Of a stretch of 64,000 nt of DNA, positions 36,068-45,575 are shown piece by piece. The first letter of the stretch is position 1. Every line of letters starts with the position of its first letter. Both the position numbers and the translations under genes were made by a program. This DNA comes from CAMBRF01 sp964404035 (GTDB lineage: Bacteria > Verrucomicrobiota > Kiritimatiellia > CAIKKV01 > CAITUY01), in assembly GCA_964404035.1 (NCBI GenBank), contig CAYOIT010000001.1, forward strand, positions 18,050 through 82,049, in the 5' to 3' direction. Under the pieces are notes generated by a model. The model ran no database searches. It was not told the origin of the DNA and worked only from the letters and a program-made list of their open reading frames with translations.

Positions 36068-37000
36068 TTACGCCGGCTTCAGGAAGCTCTTGGCTGTTTC
36101 CCGAATTCCGTCCTCAAGTGCAAACGGCGGCCTCCATCCGAGGACCGCCTTGGTGTGCGAGATATCCACGCACAACGAACCGCAAAGTCGTTCGATCTCG
36201 GAGGAATAGCCGAACACACGTCCGGCGATCCGCAGAAGGCTCACGGGCATCGGGAAAAGACGGATGTTTTTCCCCATGGTCCTCGCAAGAAGCCGAAAGA
36301 GATCGGGGGTCGAAAGATCCCGATCGTCCGACACCAGAAACGTGTGTCCAGCCGCCGCCGGATGGGCCAGGCATGTCCGGATCAAGTCACAGAGATTGTC
36401 GACGTACACGAGGCTCCGGCGGTTCTCGATGGCCGCCAGGGGAAGCGGGAAGCCGGAAGCCGCCAGTTTCATCAAGCGGCGGAAATTGGCACCCACGCCG
36501 GGTCCGTAAACCAGCGGCGGCCGGATCACGATCACTTCCATTCCGGTGCTCCCGGAAATCGCCTGAAGCCCCAACTCGGCTTCCCATTTGGAGCGGGCAT
36601 AGGCATCATGCGGACACGCCGGATCATTTACCGTGAAAGGACGTTCGTTGGACAGGAGCCCGTGGACGCCGATTGAACTCACGAGAACAAATCGCCTTAC
36701 GCCAGAAAGCGCGGCCTGCCGGGCAAGATTCAAAGTCCCGTCCGTATTGATCTCCCGGAAGGACGCCAGGGGATCTGAAGCCGTTTCTTTCAAAATGTGC
36801 GCACGCGCCGCCAGATGCACCACGGCATCAACACCCCGAAGCACCGCGTGCCAGTCTGTATTTCCGTCAATGTCACCGATGGCTACGGCACCAGGCCGCG
36901 CAACGCGAACGGCTTGCGTCACCGACAGACCGGAGGTTTCAAGAAGCCGGCAGAGATGTCTCCCGATGAACCCATTGGCTCCTGTGACCAGTGCCTTCAT
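36068..37000 (-). CDS. NAD-dependent sugar epimerase/reductase (WbpV-like SDR)
   Basis: A 310-aa extended SDR. 'ALVTGANGFIGRHLCRLL' binds NAD(P), 'VVHLAARAHI' follows, and 'YARSKWEAE' carries the catalytic Tyr and Lys. The short length and 'FVLVSSIGVHG' context resemble WbpV-type 4-reductases, which reduce the product of WbpM to UDP-QuiNAc or UDP-FucNAc. It lies between the PglC-like transferase (36 bp downstream) and a GT4 enzyme. An epimerase role cannot be excluded. Confidence 0.85.
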   Translation of the reverse strand: MKALVTGANGFIGRHLCRLLETSGLSVTQAVRVARPGAVAIGDIDGNTDWHAVLRGVDAVVHLAARAHILKETASDPLASFREINTDGTLNLARQAALSGVRRFVLVSSIGVHGLLSNERPFTVNDPACPHDAYARSKWEAELGLQAISGSTGMEVIVIRPPLVYGPGVGANFRRLMKLAASGFPLPLAAIENRRSLVYVDNLCDLIRTCLAHPAAAGHTFLVSDDRDLSTPDLFRLLARTMGKNIRLFPMPVSLLRIAGRVFGYSSEIERLCGSLCVDISHTKAVLGWRPPFALEDGIRETAKSFLKPA

Positions 37001-37032
37001 TCAGTAACGTTTCCCCTTTTCCCTGGTGTCAC

Positions 37033-38181
37033 TCAAGCCGGCCCTCGCAAGGCTTCGTCATAGAGGGTTTCGTGGCAGGCCAGGATATGGTCGAGGCTGT
37101 ATCGGCTCAGGATTCGCTCCCGCGCTCTTGTGACCAATCCGCGAGCCAGCTCGGGGGCACGAACGATACGGTCCATTGCCGCGGCCAAAGCGGCGGGGTC
37201 CCTGACGGGAACCAGCAGGCCGCAATCGTCCTCCAGCAGTTCCTCCAGGCCGCGGCTCCGGGTTCCAATAACGGGAATGCCCATGGACATGGATTCGAGG
37301 GAACACCGGGGCAATCCCTCCCGGATGGAGGGCAACACTGTGGCGGTACAGGCGGCAATCCAGGGGCGGACGTCGGACTGAAAACCAAGAAAGTGAACCC
37401 GGTCGGCAATACCCAGATGCCGGGCTTTTTGCTGCATGGCCTTCTGGAGCGGGCCAACGCCTGCGAAGGCGAGATGCGCGGTCCGGGTTTCCATACGGGC
37501 CAGGGCTTCTATCGCGTCACAGTGCCGTTTCCCGGGGTTGAATTCGGCAATCATCAGGAACAGGGGGGTGGTAGCATCCAGGTTTAACCGTGTACGGGTG
37601 TTGTGTACTTCTTCGGAGGAAAGAGGCGTCGGGCTATAGTAGCGCGTATCCACGCCGATGCCCGGAATGAGCCGCAGGCGTCCCGGGGGGACGATTCCGT
37701 GCCGGAGAACCGCATCCCTGTCCACGCGGTTGATCACCACGAGATAATCGGTCCATCGGCCCGCGAGCTTTTCCATGGAGAGAAAGAGAAGATTCGCGAG
37801 AAAGCGGCCGCCCGGGTGAAAATGGAAGCCATGGGCGGTGTAGATGACCTTGGGTTTTCCCTGCCGGCGAAGGGAACGAAGGGCAAAGCGGCTCAGAAAA
37901 CCAGCGATCGGAGTATGCACGTGAACAATGTCATACCGACCTTGCTGAATCGTGCGCCTCACCTGTGTGATCGCCTTGCCCAAGCCGGTCAGGTCGGCGG
38001 GATTTCGGGACCAGCCCGCTTCAAAGGTGTGGGAGAATGCCGAATTACAGACCTGGCAGGTTGCCGCCTCCCTGGCCATGAGATCGACCGTCCATCCCCG
38101 GGCGATAAAGTGTCGCGCAAAGGGCAACAGAAAGGCGCGCGAGGTCAACGCGACGGTTGCAACATGAATGAGTTTTGGCAT
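37033..38181 (-). CDS. Glycosyltransferase family 4
   Basis: A 382-aa GT-B enzyme. The N-terminal half has 'YDIVHVHTPIAGFLSRFALR' and 'VIYTAHGFHFHPGG', which place it with the PglA/WbpZ-like GT4 enzymes that add the second sugar on a lipid-linked HexNAc. The C-terminal donor site includes 'AEFNPGKRH' and 'PSIREGLPRCSLESMSMGIPVIGT'. It is the first transferase upstream of the WbpV-PglC-WbpM cassette. Retaining mechanism by family; sugar unknown. Confidence 0.92.
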   Translation of the reverse strand: MPKLIHVATVALTSRAFLLPFARHFIARGWTVDLMAREAATCQVCNSAFSHTFEAGWSRNPADLTGLGKAITQVRRTIQQGRYDIVHVHTPIAGFLSRFALRSLRRQGKPKVIYTAHGFHFHPGGRFLANLLFLSMEKLAGRWTDYLVVINRVDRDAVLRHGIVPPGRLRLIPGIGVDTRYYSPTPLSSEEVHNTRTRLNLDATTPLFLMIAEFNPGKRHCDAIEALARMETRTAHLAFAGVGPLQKAMQQKARHLGIADRVHFLGFQSDVRPWIAACTATVLPSIREGLPRCSLESMSMGIPVIGTRSRGLEELLEDDCGLLVPVRDPAALAAAMDRIVRAPELARGLVTRARERILSRYSLDHILACHETLYDEALRGPA

Positions 38182-38253
38182 GACGAAGATTCTTGGCTGA
38201 TGACGGCGAATTTACCTGCAGACCCCTTCAGTTCCAAGCGCGATTTGCAGCTT

Positions 38254-39330
38254 TCAGCCCCCCCGAGGGGCGATTATTTGATGGAATCCATCCAGAAGCA
38301 AAGGCCCCGTCTTCTGCAGGCAACAGGATGTTTCCACCCTGAGTCGTCCCGCCGCCCCCATCTGTTGGCGGAGCAAGGAGTCCATTCCCAGACGATCCAG
38401 CGCGCGATACCATGCCTCCGGAGTGTCTGCCAGGTATCCGGTCTCACCATCCCTGACGATGGAACAATTGGCTCCGACCGGCGAGGCGACCACGGGCAAC
38501 CCGCAGGCCATGTACTGAATCAGTTTGTAACCGCATTTTCCGCGTTCCCACGGAGTGTCATCCAGGGGCATGATTCCGACGTCGCACGAGCGGAGATCCG
38601 CCACCTCCGAGGTCTCGGACCAGGGGCGCACTTCGACGTCGACGTCCTCCCATCGCACCGCTCCCGATCCGATCAGAACCACCTTGGCGGCATGCAGGCT
38701 GGACATCCGCGCCAAAGCAGGCCGGATCGCCTCAAGATAACGTCGAGTGCTGGGCGATCCCATCCACCCGATGGTGAAAGGCCTCGGCGGGCGGACGGAA
38801 GTCGGGTTTGGGTAGCGATCGAGATCGATGACGGTCGGCAATACCGTCACCCGACGGGCACCGGCGCAGCGCGCTCGCTCCGCCAGATACTCGTTGCCGG
38901 CCACAACCCAGGCCGCGTGGCTCATGATCCGGTCGATTTTCCGGCCGAAGAGCCGCCGGACGAGAGGATTGGGGTGCCGGTCGTAGTTGTGAAAGGTGGC
39001 GTCATCATAATCCACCACATAAGGCACGCGATGGCCCAGTAAGAGGTGCTCCAGCGAGGCGGGGAACCAGGGCAGCAATTCCTTTTCGATCCAGACGAGA
39101 TCATTGTCGCGACAGGTCAGCAGAGTGATGAGGCGGCGGGCATAGGCGGCGGCCACGGTTCCCGGAAGACGTTTGCCCCTTTGGTACAGCACCTCCAGAT
39201 AGTTGTTGTTCAGGAGGGGTCGGACGGTGACCTCCAGTCCCTGTTGGGTCAGAAAGGGAATATACTGCAGCATCCGGAGCCGGCTACTGGCCCCAAGGCG
39301 GTCATAACGTGGTAACAGGAGGAGTTTCAT
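38254..39330 (-). CDS. Glycosyltransferase family 4-like
   Basis: A 358-aa protein starting 'MKLLLLPRYDRLGASSRLR'. 'PYVVDYDDATFHNYDRHPN' and 'RRVTVLPTVIDLDRY' mark the acceptor domain, and 'TIGWMGSPSTRRYL' with 'GYKLIQYMACGLPVVASPVG' the donor domain. This 'YDDA' subgroup of GT-B enzymes is common in surface glycan loci. Its ATG shares one base with the stop of the upstream methyltransferase gene. Confidence 0.9.
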   Translation of the reverse strand: MKLLLLPRYDRLGASSRLRMLQYIPFLTQQGLEVTVRPLLNNNYLEVLYQRGKRLPGTVAAAYARRLITLLTCRDNDLVWIEKELLPWFPASLEHLLLGHRVPYVVDYDDATFHNYDRHPNPLVRRLFGRKIDRIMSHAAWVVAGNEYLAERARCAGARRVTVLPTVIDLDRYPNPTSVRPPRPFTIGWMGSPSTRRYLEAIRPALARMSSLHAAKVVLIGSGAVRWEDVDVEVRPWSETSEVADLRSCDVGIMPLDDTPWERGKCGYKLIQYMACGLPVVASPVGANCSIVRDGETGYLADTPEAWYRALDRLGMDSLLRQQMGAAGRLRVETSCCLQKTGPLLLDGFHQIIAPRGG

Positions 39331-39962
39331 CAATGGGTGTGGGCATCATTCGTGCGCCGGCGAAGCTCGTAATGGATTTCATAACAGGGGAAAAGATAAC
39401 AGAGGTTCTCCTCGTAGAACTCCCGGGTCCACCGGTTCATGTTGAAGATCAGGCCCAGCAGGCGCTTGAACGCGTAGCGCCCGTAAAAAGGGCGGGGGGA
39501 CTTGAACACCAGATTCACCGCAACAAGGTCGAATTCGAGGTCACGTTCGTAGTGGGGGACCTTTCTCCGGAACAGGTTTTCGCCGGCCAGATAGGAAAAT
39601 GTGTAAAGCCCGAACGGTGTCCGGTGCGTCGGATCCGAGTAAAAATAGGGGTTGGAAAAGTGGGGAACCACAATATTCAGTAAACCGCCGGGTTTCAAAA
39701 CCCGGGCCGTTTCGTGAAGCAAAGCGGGCACATCGGCGATATGTTCCATGAAGTGGAAGGCGTGAACGGCCTCTGCGCAGCGGGAAGGGATGAGCCCGAG
39801 GACTTCGAAGACATCGCCCACGATGTCAACACAGGGCGCATTGATGGAGTCAATCCCGATGGCCTTTGCGACCTGCTTTCGCCCTCCGCACCCCAGTTCG
39901 AATTCAACCCCGCACTGATCGGCAAGCTTCCCGAGAATGTGGTTCTTGTCGTTTATGCTCAC
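39330..39962 (-). CDS. Class I SAM-dependent methyltransferase
   Basis: A 210-aa methyltransferase. 'VEFELGCGGRKQVAKAIGID' is motif I, 'VHAFHFMEHIADVPALLHE' covers post-motif II, and 'VLKPGGLLNIVVPHFSNPYF' is the usual following strand. It probably acts on a sugar or on the lipid-linked glycan, since all neighbours are glycan genes and it overlaps both flanking genes by 1-4 bp. The target cannot be told from the sequence. Confidence 0.88.
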   Translation of the reverse strand: MSINDKNHILGKLADQCGVEFELGCGGRKQVAKAIGIDSINAPCVDIVGDVFEVLGLIPSRCAEAVHAFHFMEHIADVPALLHETARVLKPGGLLNIVVPHFSNPYFYSDPTHRTPFGLYTFSYLAGENLFRRKVPHYERDLEFDLVAVNLVFKSPRPFYGRYAFKRLLGLIFNMNRWTREFYEENLCYLFPCYEIHYELRRRTNDAHTH

Positions 39963-40957
39963 GATATCCTCCCTGTCGCAGGATCAACGCCGGCGGAGTG
40001 TTTGGATCGTCGGGAGCGCCATTCCCGGACGAGGATGACGGGAACCGTCTTTCCCAGACGGGCATAAGCCCGCATGATCTCCCTGAGCGACATGTTCGTC
40101 CGGCCTGCCAGCCACTGCGCCATCCGCAGTAACGGCTCAACGGTAAAGGTCCCTATCATCAGGCTTAAGGCCCACGCGAAGTTGAAATGCTTGAAGGCGT
40201 ACAAGAGGCGGCTTCGCGTCAAATAGAAGAGCCGCGCGGCCTTGTCCTGGCTGGAAGCGCCTCCACCCGCGTGAAAGGCTGAAACCTCGCCATCATACCA
40301 GCTTGACCACCCGGTGTTCAGGGCGCGAAATGAGAAGTCGACCTCCTCGAAATAGACGAAGAAGCGTTCATCGAAGCCGCCCAGAGCTGTGAAGACTTCG
40401 TTCCGCACCATGAAGAAAGCGCCGATTACCTGGTCAACCGTGCCGCTGGCCGTCGGATCCCGGTCGGTCATGAAGTGCGAGGGGCAGTACCGCGGCAGGA
40501 GCCTGGCCAGTCCGGACATTTCGGAGAACAGGATGGCCGGGGTCGGGAAGCGGGAGACGGAACAGGCGTTCCGTCCGTGCGCGTCACGCAGCCGGATGCC
40601 GAAAATACCGGTATGAGCGCGATCAGGATGCCCGGCGTGCTGCAGCACTTCCGCCAGCGTGCCGACATCCAGCACCGTGTCCGGGTTGAGGAAAAGGATG
40701 AACTGAGATTGGCTGCCGGCCGCGCCCTGGTTACAGGCGGCGGCAAACCCGAGGTTGACGGGGTTAAGCAGAATACTCAGAGGCAATTGGTTGATGGGGA
40801 GACCGGCGAGCGACGAATCCGTCGAGGCATTGTCCACCACCACGACGTGCCGAAGGAGAAACGTTTTCCGGTTTGAGGCCGCGATGGACTCCAAACACGC
40901 CCGGAGCTGAGATCCGGTATTCCAGTTGACGATGACAATGTCGATATCGGGGTTCAT
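39959..40957 (-). CDS. Glycosyltransferase family 2 (rhamnosyltransferase-like)
   Basis: A 332-aa GT-A enzyme. 'DIDIVIVNWNTGSQLRACL' is typical of the WbbL-like branch, followed by 'VVVDNASTDSSL', 'FLNPDTVLDVGTL' (metal-binding), and 'GGFDERFFVYFEEVDFSFR'. These features point to an inverting rhamnosyl- or similar transferase. The ATG at 40957 overlaps the stop of the upstream polymerase gene (ATGA), which I prefer to an in-frame ATG two codons earlier. A hydrophobic stretch near the C-terminus may attach it to the membrane. Confidence 0.9.
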   Translation of the reverse strand: MNPDIDIVIVNWNTGSQLRACLESIAASNRKTFLLRHVVVVDNASTDSSLAGLPINQLPLSILLNPVNLGFAAACNQGAAGSQSQFILFLNPDTVLDVGTLAEVLQHAGHPDRAHTGIFGIRLRDAHGRNACSVSRFPTPAILFSEMSGLARLLPRYCPSHFMTDRDPTASGTVDQVIGAFFMVRNEVFTALGGFDERFFVYFEEVDFSFRALNTGWSSWYDGEVSAFHAGGGASSQDKAARLFYLTRSRLLYAFKHFNFAWALSLMIGTFTVEPLLRMAQWLAGRTNMSLREIMRAYARLGKTVPVILVREWRSRRSKHSAGVDPATGRIS

Positions 40958-42183
40958 GGGCATGCGGAGGCGGTGCCGGTTGAGGGCGACGGTTGAGGGG
41001 CAAGCCACCGGGAGAAGATATTCAAGGTCACCAGAATGACCGCGTAGTACGTCCAGTTGAGGAAGCGAAACTGGAAGTCATAGAAGGCGAGAAAAAGGGG
41101 AAACAACATCACGGCATAATACATGATGAACAAAGGATGACCTTTGCGAACGCCCCGGTAAAGGGCGGCATAGAATACGCCAAGCGCCATGGAGCAAATC
41201 ACGACACCTATTGTGCGAAAGTCCTGGTAGGGAGCCTGCATGAAGGTGAAAACGTTGAAATCCCTATCCGTCAAGCCCAGGTCGCACGGGATCACATGTC
41301 CCAGCCTGAGCTTTTCGGCAATCCTGAAGAGAGGGAACAAGGTTTGACTGCCATGGGTTATGAGATCACTGTTCAAAATGACGCGATCGAAGGATACCAG
41401 CGGATTGGCCATGTAGGCCACGACAAAGAGTTGTTCCCCTGTGAAGAGTCTGCCGGTGAGCGCCCCGAGGGCGGTCATGACCACCAGGGATGCGGCGAGT
41501 AGCGGCAGAATCAGGGCCCACCGGAGCGGCGAATGCCACAGGTAACGAGCCCCGAGCATGTAGGCGCCACCCACGGAGAGAAGATAAAACACGACGGTCG
41601 AACGCCCCATGGTGAAGAAACAGCTCGCGATCAGTATTGCGGTGCCCAGGAAAACGAGGGCGCTCCGAGAGGGCCGGCCCACGATAGACAGTCCCAGCAC
41701 ACCCACATGGCACAGGAGTATGAGGTAGACGGACGCGCTGGTGCTCCAGGCGGAGGATGAGATCGCCGCAAATCGGAGATTATAAAATATGTCGTACTGG
41801 CCCGTCTGGGCAATTCGGACGGCCGTGCCCAGTCCCAACGCGAACCCGACGAGGCCGAGCGCGACCAGCGGGGGGGACACCCGGCGGAGCGCCTGCAGGA
41901 CCCGGCCGGAATCGCCTTGCGGCACGGGAGACACGGGGCCCAAGCCGAACTCGGAGCACAGGAATGCCGCCATAAATGAGGAAAGCGCCAGGCCTAACAG
42001 GCTGTTGGTGGCCGGCTTCAGCAGCGTGGTGTCCCTCAAAACAAGCCAGTACATCAGATAGGAGATAAAGAAGGGTACGACCAGCACCAAAGGAGGGTAA
42101 AAGAAACACCGCCGTCGCATCGCCATGAATCCGGCGATGGACAACAGGAAGACCATGGTGAAGGCTGTGGCGTAATCGCTCAC
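40954..42183 (-). CDS. Oligosaccharide repeat-unit polymerase (Wzy-like)
   Basis: A 409-aa protein with about 11-12 membrane helices and no recognisable catalytic motif, which is normal for Wzy. The loop 'AQTGQYDIFYNLRFAAISSS' and 'FTMGRSTVVFYLLSVG' match the general pattern of repeat-unit polymerases. It starts with GTG overlapping the stop of the chain-length-type gene (GTGA). Position between that gene and the glycosyltransferases supports the assignment. Confidence 0.78.
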   Translation of the reverse strand: MSDYATAFTMVFLLSIAGFMAMRRRCFFYPPLVLVVPFFISYLMYWLVLRDTTLLKPATNSLLGLALSSFMAAFLCSEFGLGPVSPVPQGDSGRVLQALRRVSPPLVALGLVGFALGLGTAVRIAQTGQYDIFYNLRFAAISSSAWSTSASVYLILLCHVGVLGLSIVGRPSRSALVFLGTAILIASCFFTMGRSTVVFYLLSVGGAYMLGARYLWHSPLRWALILPLLAASLVVMTALGALTGRLFTGEQLFVVAYMANPLVSFDRVILNSDLITHGSQTLFPLFRIAEKLRLGHVIPCDLGLTDRDFNVFTFMQAPYQDFRTIGVVICSMALGVFYAALYRGVRKGHPLFIMYYAVMLFPLFLAFYDFQFRFLNWTYYAVILVTLNIFSRWLAPQPSPSTGTASACP

Positions 42184-43061
42184 TCGTCGCCCCGCCTCCG
42201 ATCCAGCCCGGCCGCCCCTGCGCAGGCCAACATAAAGACGCCCAAGCCGATAGCGACCAGCAGGCCTCCCCGGACATCCGGCGACTGCCCCACGAGCGGA
42301 GGCGAGATCAACTCGGCGATCTTATCCTGAATTTGGGCGAGAACGCACTGTTCGGCGGACAAGGGCCGCCCCGGGGAAGCGGCGGGCGCGGCGGGTGTAG
42401 CCACGGAGAAGGCCACGAACTGGTTGTCGATGACGTGCAGGACATCCAGCCTGCACTGGCGGACCAGGGTTTCCATTTCCCTGGCGCTCAGTTGCCTGGC
42501 GGCCTCTTCCGAAACCCCGCCGCCCTCGGTTATCTTCTGGCGGAAACGACGTGTCGTGGCGTCGTACATGGCGAGGGCGACGGTCTCATCCTGGACCATC
42601 TGCCCATACAGTTGCCGAAGCGTCTGTGCGCGGTAAACACGAACGCACGACCGGTATTCCTCAGCCCAGAGGGTTAGCGCCGTGAGGACGGCTTGCGTCG
42701 ATTCATGGCGGGCCTGGATACTCACGGGACCGACCGTGCTCGACACCCGGGACACCCTGAAAATGGCCTCGCTGGAGGGAAAACGTTTGGTGATCAGACC
42801 GGCCTCCTTCAGCCGGGCGGTGACGCGGGCCGACAGCATGGGCGACCGGGCCAGGTGCAGGTGTTGAAGAGGACCCGGTGGACGGGTCGCGTCGAAGACC
42901 ATGGCGTAGAGAGTATCGTTCAGAACCATATTCGCCTCGACCGGACGCGGGTGTGACCACAGGCAGAACGCGGTCGTCCCGGTCGCCAGCAGGGTGATCG
43001 CCAGAATGCCTTTGAGATGGCGCATGAGGGAAGCGACGGGTTTCCACAGTGTTTCAATCAT
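42180..43061 (-). CDS. Wzz-like chain-length determinant candidate
   Basis: A 293-aa protein with one membrane helix near each end (about 19-36 and 264-283) and a largely helical extracytoplasmic region of about 220 residues. This is the topology of polysaccharide co-polymerases of the Wzz class. The usual Pro-rich motif next to the second helix is only weakly present ('ISPPLVGQSPDVRGG'). The sequence itself is not clearly similar to Wzz, so the call rests on topology and on its place directly before the polymerase. Confidence 0.6.
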   Translation of the reverse strand: MIETLWKPVASLMRHLKGILAITLLATGTTAFCLWSHPRPVEANMVLNDTLYAMVFDATRPPGPLQHLHLARSPMLSARVTARLKEAGLITKRFPSSEAIFRVSRVSSTVGPVSIQARHESTQAVLTALTLWAEEYRSCVRVYRAQTLRQLYGQMVQDETVALAMYDATTRRFRQKITEGGGVSEEAARQLSAREMETLVRQCRLDVLHVIDNQFVAFSVATPAAPAASPGRPLSAEQCVLAQIQDKIAELISPPLVGQSPDVRGGLLVAIGLGVFMLACAGAAGLDRRRGDE

Positions 43062-43065
43062 GGGT

Positions 43066-44085
43066 CTATTCCTTTCCGGCTACGAGATACAGTTCCTCGC
43101 CGCATTGCGGGGCGACCATCAGGCGAAGCCACTCCACGGTCTCCATGCCCTCCATCCAGAGTCTGGACGAGAGGCTGATGGGGACCTGAAAATCCATTCT
43201 GCCCTCGCGGGCGATACGGCGACTACCCAGGAAAACGGCCCTCGCCCGCGGCGTGGTCCGGCAACGTTCAATCCGGAAGCCGGCTCGCTCACAGAGTCCT
43301 CTCAGCGACGAGGACGTGAACAGGTGCAGATGACGCGGGGGATCAAGCGGTAACCAATGTGAACCGTAGAGCTCATGGCCCCAACTGGCGGAATTGGGGG
43401 TCAGGAGGACCAGGCGGGCGCCCGCCTTCATAATCCGATGACACTCGCGAATCAGGGCGGAAGGGTCGACCACATGTTCAATGACATGCGACATGACGAC
43501 CGCATCAAACGTCCGTTCCGGATAGCCTTGGCTGAAAAGATCGCCCGAATGCACCGGCCGGTTTTGTTGCCGGGCATTTTCAACGGCCTTCTGATCCACG
43601 TCCAGTCCCTCCGCCTGCCACCCCAGGTGCTCAAGCCATTCCAATTTCGAGCCGTCGCCGCAACCGATCTCGAGGAGGCGTCCACCCGGTATCGGCGTGA
43701 GCCCGAAGACGGTGGCGTCGACGTCCCACCGGTGGCCCGGGACCAGGCACAAGAGTGGCGCCAGAAGACGGTCTGAAATCGCGGTGCGGGCCGGCGAATA
43801 ACGGGTGTTGAGATACGAAGACAAAATTCTGCGATTGGCACGGCGCAGCCAGGATTGGCCGGGCGGGGCGGCGGTTGTATGGGTCATATAGCGCTCATAT
43901 GCCTCATGCAGGTCCTCGGCAACGGGCATGGGATTCAGCCAAAGCAGGCCGCATTGGGGGGCGGGACATCGCGATATACTCCACTCGCCCGGGGCCGAGT
44001 ACAGGATATCCCGGAGTCCGGAGTAAAGAGGCACGCCGGGTTGATTACAGAGCGGACAGTTGGCAACTGGAAGACACCGGATCAT
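43066..44085 (-). CDS. SAM methyltransferase with N-terminal zinc ribbon
   Basis: A 339-aa protein. The N-terminus has 'CPLCNQPG' and 'CPAPQCGLLWLNPMP', two Cys pairs forming a zinc-binding knuckle. The class I methyltransferase domain starts at about 130 with 'LLEIGCGDGSKLEWLEHL', then 'AVVMSHVIEHVVDPSAL' and 'MKAGARLVLLTPN'. Proteins of this architecture are common in O-antigen and capsule loci. It overlaps the flippase gene stop by 4 bp. Confidence 0.9.
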   Translation of the reverse strand: MIRCLPVANCPLCNQPGVPLYSGLRDILYSAPGEWSISRCPAPQCGLLWLNPMPVAEDLHEAYERYMTHTTAAPPGQSWLRRANRRILSSYLNTRYSPARTAISDRLLAPLLCLVPGHRWDVDATVFGLTPIPGGRLLEIGCGDGSKLEWLEHLGWQAEGLDVDQKAVENARQQNRPVHSGDLFSQGYPERTFDAVVMSHVIEHVVDPSALIRECHRIMKAGARLVLLTPNSASWGHELYGSHWLPLDPPRHLHLFTSSSLRGLCERAGFRIERCRTTPRARAVFLGSRRIAREGRMDFQVPISLSSRLWMEGMETVEWLRLMVAPQCGEELYLVAGKE

Positions 44086-45452
44086 GACGGCCCCCTCGTT
44101 GAAACAGGCGGATTCTCCGCCCTAATCTCCCTCGGGTGTGATAGCAACTCACGGAAGAGCCTCCACCCGTCGATCAGATCCCGGCGCGTCACCAGGAGCA
44201 GATGTCCCGCGCCGGTACCCGTATCGTGGCGGAAGGAGACCAGCAGGAACAGCATCACTCCGACGCGAGAGATCGATACGGCCAGCGCCGCGCCGAGGCC
44301 GCCGAGGGGCCCGATCAACGCCGACCCCAATCCAACCGCCAGCAGGACGCCAAGCCAGGCGCTCGCGATCGGGGGAACCATCCGGTTGACGCCATGGTAG
44401 AAGCAGGTGACCAGCGACGTTGTGGAAGAAGCCCAGGCGCTGATGGTCAGCATCCACACGATCGGCACGGCGCCCGCAAAGGATGGGCCGAAGACCATCG
44501 GAATCAGGAAGGTTGCCGCCACGGCCATGGCCCCGACGAGAACGATGCCGGCGAAACTGGCCAGGCGCGTGGCCTGCGCCATGCGCCTGGCCGCTTCGTC
44601 CCGCGGCAGGCGGGAGATGACCGGCAACAGAAGCCCGGCCCAGGTGACCGGCAGGGCGGTGGCGAGGTCTGTGCAGATCAGGGCGATGGAGTAAATGCCT
44701 AGGGTGGCCGGGGACGCCAGCAGGGTCAGCAGAATCATCACAGCGTTGCTGAAAAGCAGGTTGCCAAGATGCGTTCCGTGGGCTTTCAGTGAAAACGCCA
44801 CCAGCGGTCGCCAGATCACGGGTTCCGGTGTCAACGCGGCGGTCTGGCGCACACTGTGGAAGACGAAGAAGAGGGCGACACCGCTTTGAATGGCGGCGAC
44901 CATGAACAAGGTGTGTCCAACGCTCGCCAGGTGGCCCAGCGATAAGGCCACCATGGCGCCGGCAAACAGTACCGAGCCGGCGGTGGTGACCCGGTTGATA
45001 AACGCCAACCGGCCCACTCCCGTGTAGAGGGAGCCAAACAGGTTGACGACCAGATTCGTCAACAGAAGTGAGGACGCACACCAAAGCAGTTCCGGATCAT
45101 GCAGAATGGAACTCCGGAAAATGGCCACAACCTGCAGGCCGCCGGCGCCGGCGAGGGTAGCCGCCAGAATGAACCACGACAAACCTCGCGCCAGAGGACG
45201 GAACCGCCCCGGGACTTTGCCCGTTTCCGCAATGACCCCCGTGCAGAAGCCGCCGATCAGCAGACTGCTCAACAGGGAAGGCCAGAACATGGTGGCCGTC
45301 ACCATGCCCTTTCCCGTGGCGCCGAGCAACCGGGCCAGAAACACATTCGAGACCAGGGACGCTCCTAACGAGACCAGCCGTAGCACGTAGATTTCTCCGG
45401 TGATGAAGGCGACCCGGTGGCGGGTGAGCGCTGGGGGTGGAGATGTACTCAT
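44082..45452 (-). CDS. Wzx-type polysaccharide flippase
   Basis: A 456-aa protein with 12 or more membrane helices of the MOP/MATE superfamily. 'VSNVFLARLLGATGKGMVTAT' near the N-terminus and 'ISRLPRDEAARRMAQATRLAS' between the halves are typical of Wzx. It would move the undecaprenyl-linked repeat unit across the inner membrane. The ATG at 45452 is where similarity starts; the frame is open 40 codons upstream through the AhpD-like remnant. This is the first gene of the large minus-strand operon. Confidence 0.9.
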   Translation of the reverse strand: MSTSPPPALTRHRVAFITGEIYVLRLVSLGASLVSNVFLARLLGATGKGMVTATMFWPSLLSSLLIGGFCTGVIAETGKVPGRFRPLARGLSWFILAATLAGAGGLQVVAIFRSSILHDPELLWCASSLLLTNLVVNLFGSLYTGVGRLAFINRVTTAGSVLFAGAMVALSLGHLASVGHTLFMVAAIQSGVALFFVFHSVRQTAALTPEPVIWRPLVAFSLKAHGTHLGNLLFSNAVMILLTLLASPATLGIYSIALICTDLATALPVTWAGLLLPVISRLPRDEAARRMAQATRLASFAGIVLVGAMAVAATFLIPMVFGPSFAGAVPIVWMLTISAWASSTTSLVTCFYHGVNRMVPPIASAWLGVLLAVGLGSALIGPLGGLGAALAVSISRVGVMLFLLVSFRHDTGTGAGHLLLVTRRDLIDGWRLFRELLSHPREIRAENPPVSTRGPS

Positions 45453-45575
45453 CGTGATAATTGGGTGCGCCGACAATCTTGTCACTAAAGGCGATTGGAT
45501 ACCAAGATTTCCCCCACGGCGCAAGCCGTTCCCCTGAGAGGGTGCGCGACATCGAAGGAGGCTCCCCAGCACTCA

